From Moniliophthora roreri (lineage: Eukaryota; Basidiomycota; Agaricomycetes; Agaricales; Marasmiaceae): DNA of 64,000 bases. This document shows positions 56,270-64,000 of this stretch, piece after piece. A model generated the notes under the pieces. It was not told the DNA's origin, made no database searches, and saw nothing but the letters and a program-made list of their open reading frames with translations. Position numbers and translations under genes: made by a program. Location: contig LATX02000218.1 in the NCBI GenBank assembly GCA_001466705.2, forward strand, positions 1 through 64,000. The letters are read 5' to 3'. Position 1 is the first letter of the stretch. Each line of letters starts with the position of its first letter.

Positions 56270-57486
56270 AGTTAAGTATTCCTGGTGACGTTTGCTTGAA
56301 CGGAATAATCACCCTAGTAATGAGACTGGACCGTCTGGCTTGTGAGCACAAGTAGAAGGGTCGACGACTGTGTCCTAGTGTCGTGAGTGTCGTGAGTGGT
56401 TGCCGGAAGCATATGGCCTTCGGTGAATTTTATGATGAGAAGTACAAAATTCTCCCACAAGACTGCATTCAATGATGCATGAAGCGAATGCGAGAGCTGT
56501 ATGAGACACGGCAAGTCGACGAGGCGGACCGCAAGCAGCCGAGGGAGATCTGGCGTTGCAGGAGACTTTCCAACGTGATGTATTTGCATCAGAACCAACC
56601 TGCAGGTGGAGTGAGAAGCAAGGGAGAAGCTTATTACTGCAATGTTTAAAACTGAATGGGGATATGCGCCATTGCGATGGTGAATTTTGAGTTGATTTTG
56701 AGTAAGCACATACACGTACATGTATCTGTTTATGAAGCGAGAGTTTTTGGAAGCGCAGAGCAAGCGAAGCTCTATACTTTTAGGCATTTCAATAAACTAT
56801 GGATTGAGATATGCTCAGTAAGCCTAACGATGCAGAAACGTGCACCAACCTTGGTCGGCTATTCAATTGGGATTGCACTGTCCGGAATGTGGAAGAGTCA
56901 AATAGCCAAGACGGTGCATATGTAGTCATGATACTACACTCGGAATAATTTGATCAGACTGGGGAAAATTAGCGCTTGATGCTCGGTCCTTGAAAGCTCC
57001 AAGTCTTCCCAAAGTTGTCATGTTGAGCAGACCGTATATTGAAATCTGGATATCCTCCTGTTTAGCATTCTAGACGAGTACGAGGTCACTTGTACATACA
57101 TAGCATGCTATTGAGGTCATTGACGGAAGAATGTGTCTTGATTTTTGAGGAATATTTGTTGATCACATGCCGAAGTCGAACCAGTAGAATCGCTTTGGAC
57201 AACCGATTGTTGACCAACTGCGAGGTCAAACTTGAAAGTTTCGCCGGAATGTAGGATTACACCATAGCCTGATACTCTTCGACTTGAGCTAGACGGGCTT
57301 TGGGGTCTGCTGAGGGACAGGTTCAGAGCTCCGACGTTAATGCATGGCAAGTAATGAGGGAAGAGGAAAGGAAGATTAGTATTTGAAAGTGTGGAGCTAA
57401 AGTGTTCGATGCGGGTTTTTCTGAGTCTGAGAGTCCCAGTAGGAAGTGTACCGAGGGTATCCGACGATGTATCATCCCTGCCTTCT
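56270..57486. other. Intergenic; no gene supported
   Basis: Several short open frames on both strands without domain, codon or splice support. The minus frame 56314-56787 (157 codons) shows no recognisable domain. Confidence 0.45.
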
Positions 57487-57794
57487 GATGGTATTGATAG
57501 TTGCCCGACGAAAGGACCATGCTGAGGATGTGTCTTGTGTCAGGATGGCCTGTATGTGGTTAAGCCAGAGAAAAGACAGAAAAGAAGAAGCAGGGCACGC
57601 ACCTTAGCGGCTTGTGATACTCGGAACCGCCGATACAAGCCACAGTATTCCAGGGACTCAAATCGACGTCTATTGAAGTTAGAAGAGAGGCATAAGTCAG
57701 TTTCGAGAAAGGGGACACCGCACAAAATCATGAGAATCGTGTGAGAAAATCCGTTATTTTGACCTTTGAACTTCTCGGCAATGGTAGCTCTCAC
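57487..57794 (-). CDS. Hypothetical gene with one intron (partial model)
   Basis: A first exon ends …YRRFRVSQAAK at 57603, then a 53-nt intron (57550-57602) with GTGCGT donor, pyrimidine tract, a CTTAAC branch-like site and TACAG acceptor. The second exon reads AILTQDTSSAWSFRRATINT and stops near 57487. An alternative downstream minus frame (57117-57520) could be a further exon. No domain recognised, and the start is uncertain (ATG 57794 or a later one). Confidence 0.35.
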
Positions 57795-58194
57795 CCACTT
57801 CCATCTTCAAAGTCAGTATAGTTATATCACAACGTCAATGCTAGTCGCGTTAAACTTTTTATCAGCATTTCGCGTGATGTTGACAGAGTGAGGGTCCACA
57901 AACAGAACACACATCAAAGTCTACCAAACACAGTCGAAATTATCACAGGAGAGTTCCATGTTTCCTACTAGGAGGCGGTGACGGGCGCAAATGTGTGGAC
58001 TTGCTTCTAGGCATGCATCCTCCTACTCTGTCTCATATTAACACCCTCCTCCAAAGCTCCTGGATAACTTTACTGCAGGACAGCACAACTTTCGACGCAA
58101 GACGTTGCAAGTTTACAGGTGCGTCTGAACGGCGGCTTGCGGCTTTATGTTGGCGGGAAGCATTGGTTCGATTGGGAGCATCTTCATGACTCCT

Positions 58195-58491
58195 TGAAAA
58201 TGGATATAGCGGCACTCGGTCATACCCTCATGAATGAAGATGAATGAAGCTTTCGCGAAGGTGAAGTCTCCGACCACGCTGTATACATGACTGACAATCT
58301 GACATGATAAACAGCTATCTTGGTACCCTAAGGGGATGCGACAAATCATTCGACAGATGACTGCTGAAAATCCCTCAGACCGACCAAGTGCCGTTGAGTG
58401 CTTGGAGAATCTCAACCGCACCATTCATGCCTTCTCTCTCACGAAACTTCTCCTTCCTGTCAGCTCAATGGGACAAAGAGTATTTTTATGA
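58195..58491 (+). pseudogene. Protein-kinase-like C-lobe fragment
   Basis: After a 54-nt intron-like segment (58261-58314, GTGAAG...AACAG, CTGAC branch-like) the frame reads WYPKGMRQIIRQMTAENPSD then RPSAVECLENLNRTI and stops at 58491. The M-T-A-x-x-P-x-x-R-P-x-A pattern is the C-terminal part of a kinase domain. A preceding run SLKMDIAALGHTLMNED resembles the D-x-x-x-L-G segment but is one frame off. The N-lobe and catalytic loop were not found, so this is either a gene remnant or a gene with exons I could not assemble. Confidence 0.45.
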
Positions 58492-61008
58492 GCTCTCGTT
58501 GACGACGAATGTCGGAAAGATCTTGCAATGTATTTCCGTCGACTTTCTCGTGCTTTGAGAGGGGCCCTTCCCGCTTGCTTCTCTGGTCTGTAGGATTAAC
58601 CATGGTGATTGGTATCAGTAATGTGATTTTTTGAGTTGAGGGGAAGTAACTGTACGCAGTATTCTCAACTCTGTAGGAGATAACTAGGGGAGAAGCGAAG
58701 AGTCTCGGTACCTAATATCCTCTCCGGTCGAGTTGCACGTCGCGCTTGGGAAATGGATATCTGATTCTTGTGGAACCAGAAGGGATAAGAGAAGGATGCA
58801 GTTCGCTTCATTTTGATCCCTTGAAGAAGGTACCACATTTGCCTTTTTTTTGTCCTTGCATGGTGTATTCTAACATCGTCTTTGGCCTCAACAGCTGCAT
58901 TCCACTCGACCCATTTTGAACGGCAGTTTAAGCGGATATCCTGATATTATTGCATTTGAATTTGGCAGGGCCTTTTTCAAAGTAGAACACTGAGGTACCA
59001 TTAACGGTGGTCGAACGGAAGTTGTCTGTCTGTCAACTGCTCGAGAAGAACCCTCATTGTGAGGGGTCCTGAATCGTTTGGCATTGGCATCTCCTTTCCT
59101 CTCCTTTGTTACACAACCGCAGCGGGATGGGGTCGAAATGTTTCCGCATTTCGAGGTATCGCGCAAAACGTTGTCGGTGTATCCTTAAGTACCGTTTTCT
59201 GACCCCAAGTAGCATAGCTGCACCCCCTGTTGGGGACCTCGTCGCCTCAATTGAGGTTATTGAAACCATTTCGGAGGCATTAAACAATCCGACGATACCC
59301 GATGAATGGCTTCTCCTCAAGTCAGTAAAGCAAGAAAGGCCCTGGAGGACCTGCAGAGGCTCGATCTAGGTGATAACCCTCCGATAAATCCCTTTCTGGC
59401 TACTGAAAGATTGTTGGCGTGCACATTCCCATTACCCTGTGGTTCAGCCCTTTTTTGGTAACAGACTGGCCAAGATGATCAAGGACTTAGGGGAAAGTCC
59501 CAAAGTAATATCCAGAGGTCTGTTCGTGGCATTCCAAGACATGCATAAAATGCGTAAGAAGCTCTTGAATCCCATTGACGAGATCAAGGTACGACTTGTT
59601 GATTAGCTTTTGATCATCCTGAAGCTTCTTTCCAATCAGGTTGCCTGACGACACTCCATCTCGGAGGAGACAACGGCGTTGAGGATGCTCCAAACCCGCC
59701 GTGAGTGGTCTCGAAAGCTCTGTTTCATGACAGTTATCTGACGGGTTTATTGTTCAGGTCGGCGAGCCTAGTAGTACCACTGGGTCTGGTTGAAGGACTG
59801 CATCTCAGTCCGAAGACGTGATTAAACGAAGCCGGATGTATATCGTATCAAAATGTCAAAAATATTTTTTTTTTCCCACCGCACTCAGTCTTTTTTCCAC
59901 TGCATTCAACTTGAAGTGAGGGTGTGCTGTAAGCCTGTATTACCAAGAGCGTTCAGGACTCAGCGCGAGAACTGCCCGGAAATTTTTGAGGCCCGGGGAG
60001 TTGCCGAAAGGCCTGTTTGCTCGTCTTATCGCCCGACAGGAGGAGGTTATTAGTCAACTAGATGCCTTTCAGACTTGAACGTAGTCGTGTTGGAACCCTC
60101 AGAGGAAACAGTTTGTTTGCTGCCAGTGGTTACTTTCGTGCTGACTAGGACAGGTGCCCTAACATGATTTTTAATTCATAATACATAAACTAGAGGTGAG
60201 AATAAGTATGGAGGTCAAAGAAGGGCGAGAGGTCGTCAATGCGGTGAAAAAAGACCGAGCGCAGCGAGAAACAGTCTTTGGTAATTTAACACGGAATGAT
60301 CCCTGGAGGCCTAAGGAGCGCGTCAAGGATTCAGCCCTGGTGAAGTCAAGTCCTACTCGAAGGATTTCGCTCCTGCATCTTTGTATTTTGGGAAAACAAA
60401 TGGCTTGAAGTTAAACGTTTTGATGATGATATTCCTATCCATAGCTATCTGGTAAACCGTCGGAAATAGATGATAATTCAGATCAGGATGGAAACGTACC
60501 TGCTCCTTTGTCATTTTCATTCCTGATTTCACATTCTCGACCTGACGGGAGACATCCTCAGTGAATGGGAAGCCAAATGATAAAGAAACGGTTTAGGGCA
60601 AGGCGCACGACATTAGCCAAGCTTGGGAGATGAGCAGACGAATAGCTATTGGACATACCGAGTATACCTGAGCAGAAGCAATGAGAAACTGTGGCCACTG
60701 TCAGAACGACGAAGACATAGATACGTTGGCTCCCGTCGTGTTCGAAGCGAGAGGATGTAACCAATGGCACGAGTGCAATGGGATAGTCGATATCACTGGT
60801 GTGAGTCTGCGGAGTGTGATGCGCTTCGTGGCCGCTGGCGTAGAAAGTAGGTTCGCTGCATTCGACCAAAGACAGGGATTCTACAGATATTGCCTGTGTT
60901 CTGAGCATCCCAACAGGCGTCCTGCATGATGATGCGGCGGTACGCTGCTGAGTGAGCTTCACCGCCCTTGGTCACAAAGCGTGACAGTGCTCTCCTCCAC
61001 ACCACGGT
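58492..61008. other. Mostly unassigned; possible exon pieces
   Basis: Two plus-strand runs look protein-like: 59215-59330 (GDLVASIEVIETISEALNNP) and 59475-59590 (ESPKVISRGLFVAFQDMHKM, followed by a GTACGA donor-like site). They may be exons of one gene I cannot assemble. The minus frame 60558-60962 has one hydrophobic segment (IYVFVVLTVATV). No RNA gene was recognised. Confidence 0.35.
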
Positions 61009-64000
61009 ATGCAAGAAGCCGGTGAACAAGGCGAGTGCCACAATTTTTTTTCTATCTTTATGCTAACAGTTGTCTGCAGATACATGTCGAATCTGCAGTG
61101 CACCAGCAGAACCAGACCAGCCATTATTTCATCCATGCAAATGTTCTGGCACGATCCGATATATCCACCAAGATTGCCTTACTACTTGGCTTTCTCATAG
61201 TAAAAAGAAGACGTGCGATGTCTGCAAACACCCTTATTCGTTCACAAAAGGTGCGTGAAAAGCCTATTATCCAGGTATTTTGTGGTAATATTTTTGTTTC
61301 GCAGTCTACGCACCAGACATGCCGAGCACACTACCACCACTTTTGATGCTCCGTCAACTCGCTCAACAACTATTCTGGGCTATTCTTTTTGCTTTACGCG
61401 CCTTGATAGTAGGCTGTATATGGCTAGCTGTTGTACCGCTCCTGACCATTTGGAGTTGGAGAATGTATTTCTCCTTGGGTGAGAATACGTCAGTGCGCAA
61501 CTACTACTATTTATACGACCAAACTAACAACCTCTTATTACTTGCAGTGCATGGTACATATCAGATAGACCTAGACCAGCTCTCCATCCCTCCCCTCAAC
61601 CCAACGCAAATCCAAATATCTCCCTCTCCTTCCCATTATCCTTCTCACTCTATTACCACCTCTCTTCACCTCCTCTACCCCCTTCATCTCCCTCCGACTT
61701 GACATGGACATGGACAGACCTCTTCAACCACCCCCTCTGGCTCTCCCTCTCCTCGGACATCTTTACAGGCCAAATTATCGCATCCCTCGTCGTGCTAACA
61801 TTCGTTGCCATATTTCTCCTCCGAGAATGGATCGCCCAAAACGCCCGTCCAGGTGTATTTGATGATGATCCTGCACCTGCACCTGCTGCCGGTGCTGTTC
61901 TTGACGTACCCCAAGGAGCAAGAGGCGCGCAAGCACAAAGAGTTCTCGATGTCAACGCCCGCTTAGCGCTCGCGCAAAGACAATTCGACGCTTTACGTGC
62001 CTTGGATGCTATGCATGCTGGAGAAGGAGGAGGAGGAGGCGTCGGTGTCGGTGTCCCAGTCAACCTCTTGGAACACCCCGCCAACGACGATAGGTTCGCT
62101 GCTTTACGCGCACGTCGTCGAAATCAGCCCCAAAACGCAAACCCCAATGCGAATCTAGCAGCTATAGAACAAGAAGAACGTGAACGGAATCAAATAAGAC
62201 AAGAACGGATTCGAAGACGGAATTTTGCGAGGAGGTTACATGCTGCGAGAGTTAATGGTAGAGTATCTCGTCGTGGGGCCCCTATGGGCGCGGGCGCGGG
62301 TGCAGGTGCGCCAGCGGATCCATTCGATTTACCCCCCGAGAACGAAGAGCCGCAAAAGAAGGAGGAAAAGACACAGGTACAAGCCAATTTCTTCCCAGAT
62401 GTCCAGCCCCAACTTTCACGACCTGGGACATCGTTACCGTTTTCGTTCACGTTCAAGTCCAAGACTGAGCATGGTGAAGAGGGTGTGGGTGTAGGTGTAG
62501 GACCGAGTTACACCGGGGCGAATTTTAGCGCGTCGTTGTCTGGGTCGTCGTCGGCTTCTGTTTCACCTGTCCCAAGTTTCTCTGCCTCTCCTTCGACTTC
62601 TACTTCTGCTTCACCCCCACCATTCGCAATCCCAGGACTCTCAAACACAAACACAAACACAAACACCACCCCAACAACTTCAACTCCAACAACACCTCTC
62701 CGTCGCCCGCCTCTACCTGTCTCTACACCCCTCGCTACGCCTACTGCGAGCTATAGAGCACCAGAGGATATGGATGTCGAGGAGGAGTATTTTGGGATTT
62801 CGCGTCATAAAGGGAAGGGAAAGGGAAAGGCAGAGGACGAGGACGAGGAAACATGGACAGAAGTAGAGGTCAAAGAAGAGGTAGAAGTCGATGACGAAAT
62901 TGCACGGGCTGCCGGCGTCGAAGGGGGTGATGCAAAAGTCATTGCGATACCTCATCTTACTGAGTACGGTGATTTGCTTTATGGGCCGGGGTCTGGACAG
63001 GCTGGGGATGTGCAGGAGGAGTTCGGGAAGTATTTTGTTGAGCGCGAGAGAGCGGAGGAGGATGAGGACACGGAAGAAGCTGTAAGGCAGCAAGATGGTG
63101 CAGTTCCTATCCATGGGCAGGATTCAGAGACCGAGGATGACGAGGAGTCGGAAGATGATATTGATGAGCGAATCAGACCGGAAAGACGCGACCGTCCCCG
63201 AAATCGCGCCATCGAAGCCATCATGGACGTCGACGCCGATTCTGATACCGAGGACGAAGAAGACGAAGAAGCGCCTTTCGTTGATGAGGAACACGAACAT
63301 GAACAGCCCAATGCAGCAGATGGAGGAGCAGCAGGTGGTGGTGGTGGTTTTGATATTGACATGGCTGCACTCGCCATCAACCAAAATCTGAACCAAAACC
63401 AGAACCAGAACCCCAACCCAGCACCCGATGTCAACGACGATTTTCCGCCTGAACTCGCAGATGACCTCGAACCGGGTGTCGAAGACGACATGGACGGTGC
63501 CATGGAAGCTATTGGCCTCCGCGGCCCCCCTTGGGGTGTCTTGCAGAACGCTGCCCTGCTCATTTTCCTACTAGACCTCGCCATAGGCCTCGGCGTTTGC
63601 CTCCCCTACACAATTGGTAAATCCACAGCCCTCATATCTCTTAATCCAAAACGACTACTGTTCCTCGCACATCTACCCGTCCGTGCGATAAGAATCGTTA
63701 CGGATCCAATTGTTGATGCGGGTATTTGGGTTGTATGGAGGGTGTTGGGTAGGATATGGAGAGTCTTTGAAATGATCCTTGTTAGCGGTGTCGTTGGAGG
63801 TGTTTTTGGTGTACAAGGTGAGGAGAAGGTCAAGGGTGCGTTTGAGAGGGTTTGGGGGCTGGTTGAGGGGGCGTTGTCGTTTTCCTCTTCCCCAGTGACG
63901 GAGACGGTCACAGCTTTGGAACCTACGAAAACTGCAGCACCCGTGATAGTGTCGTGGTCAGAACGTATTCCAGTACCATGGGACGTAATCGAACCGTATT
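61009..64000 (+). CDS. SSM4: Doa10/SSM4-type ER RING-CH E3 ubiquitin ligase, 5' part (runs off window)
   Basis: Membrane ubiquitin ligase of ER-associated degradation. Exons: 61009-61030, 61080-61250, 61305-61487, 61548 to beyond the edge. Intron 1 (61031-61079) uses a GC donor (CAAG/GCGAGT) with CTAAC branch and CTGCAG acceptor; introns 2 and 3 are GT-AG. The protein starts MQEAGEQDTCRICSAPAEP. RING-CH ligands are C10, C13, C27, C29, H37, C40, C53 and C56, with a tryptophan at 44. A transmembrane pair follows (FWAILFALRALIVGCIWLAV; IIASLVVLTFVAIFLL), then an Arg/Gln helix region, a long low-complexity acidic loop (Asn/Thr, Gly and Glu/Asp runs, about 62280-63470) and a third hydrophobic segment (ALLIFLLDLAIGLGVCLPY, about 63552-63610). 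No stop before 64000. Intron 3 at GTCAGT restores the MYFSLGENTAWYISDRPRP segment typical of the family. Confidence 0.93.

Noticed and set aside
60558..60962. 134-codon minus-strand frame upstream of the Doa10-like gene
   Set aside because: One hydrophobic run but no domain, no clear introns, and an equally long frame on the other strand; kept only as a note on the intergenic stretch.
62979..63584. 201-codon Ser-rich minus-strand frame
   Set aside because: Antisense of the acidic low-complexity loop of the Doa10-like gene; Glu/Asp codons read backwards give Ser/Leu runs.
1..64000. tRNA, rRNA or other structured RNA genes
   Set aside because: None recognised by eye on either strand. A covariance-model search would be needed to exclude them.

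Overview
The window looks like part of a basidiomycete genome, probably an Agaricomycete. The evidence is short introns (49-60 nt) with fungal branch-like CTAAC/CTGAC signals, several Ty3/gypsy chromoviruses with chromodomains, hAT elements, and an ER RING-CH ubiquitin ligase (Doa10/SSM4 type) with typical basidiomycete intron placement. About 56 kb is transposon-derived; only the last 8 kb looks like host gene space. Single N bases at 12336, 22117, 23689, 27798 and 47782 mark assembly joins.

Layout. 1-4634: 5' part of a decayed minus-strand chromovirus (el1). 4635-5500 and 12337-13310: two halves of a degenerate tandem array with a 216-bp period, split by a plus-strand chromovirus (el2, 5501-12335), whose protease region holds a solo LTR (7602-8069, 5-bp target duplication). 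13311-15149: AT-rich DNA with an LTR scrap and a gag scrap. 15150-21993: a divergent minus-strand chromovirus (el3), also hit by a solo LTR (16079-16544). 21994-24306: a second LTR family (starts TGTCACGATC) plus a probable assembly duplication. 24800-30000: mostly unrecognised DNA, an F-box-like relic (26600-27063) and a decayed coiled-coil/Cys-rich gene (28118-29619). 29900-35810: a decayed chromovirus of another lineage (el8). 37190-37604: solo LTR. 38353-39008: non-autonomous hAT with perfect 8-bp target duplication. 40632-55992: a three-level nest, in which a hAT-like element (8-bp target duplication with two transitions) contains chromovirus el6 (41329-55929), which contains chromovirus el7 (46122-53405, perfect 5-bp target duplication GAATC, LTRs differing at 1 of 457 positions). 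56000-64000: a small secreted peptide, an intron-containing hypothetical gene, a kinase-like C-lobe fragment and the 5' part of the Doa10-like gene.

The el1/el2/el3/el6/el7 family shares an unusual architecture that can be read directly. (i) 5' LTRs are followed after 2 nt by a PBS that is not tRNA-like but is the reverse complement of an 11-12 nt motif lying about 33 bp downstream of the LTR TATA box, which points to self-priming of the Tf1 type. (ii) Gag and pol are linked by a conserved GGGTTTT slippery heptamer placed directly before the gag stop, with pol in the -1 frame. (iii) A third gene follows pol. In el3, el6 and el7 it encodes a conserved N-terminal domain and two C-terminal zinc knuckles and is overlapped by a long +1-frame ORF; in el2 the same slot holds an unrelated Cys/Trp-rich protein. 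(iv) The copies decay mainly by CpG to TpG/CpA changes: nearly all in-frame stops are TGA at Arg codons, and about 16 of 19 differences between LTR pairs fall at CpG sites. This is the footprint of cytosine methylation or a RIP-like process. The post-pol gene pair is my best candidate for an undescribed system.
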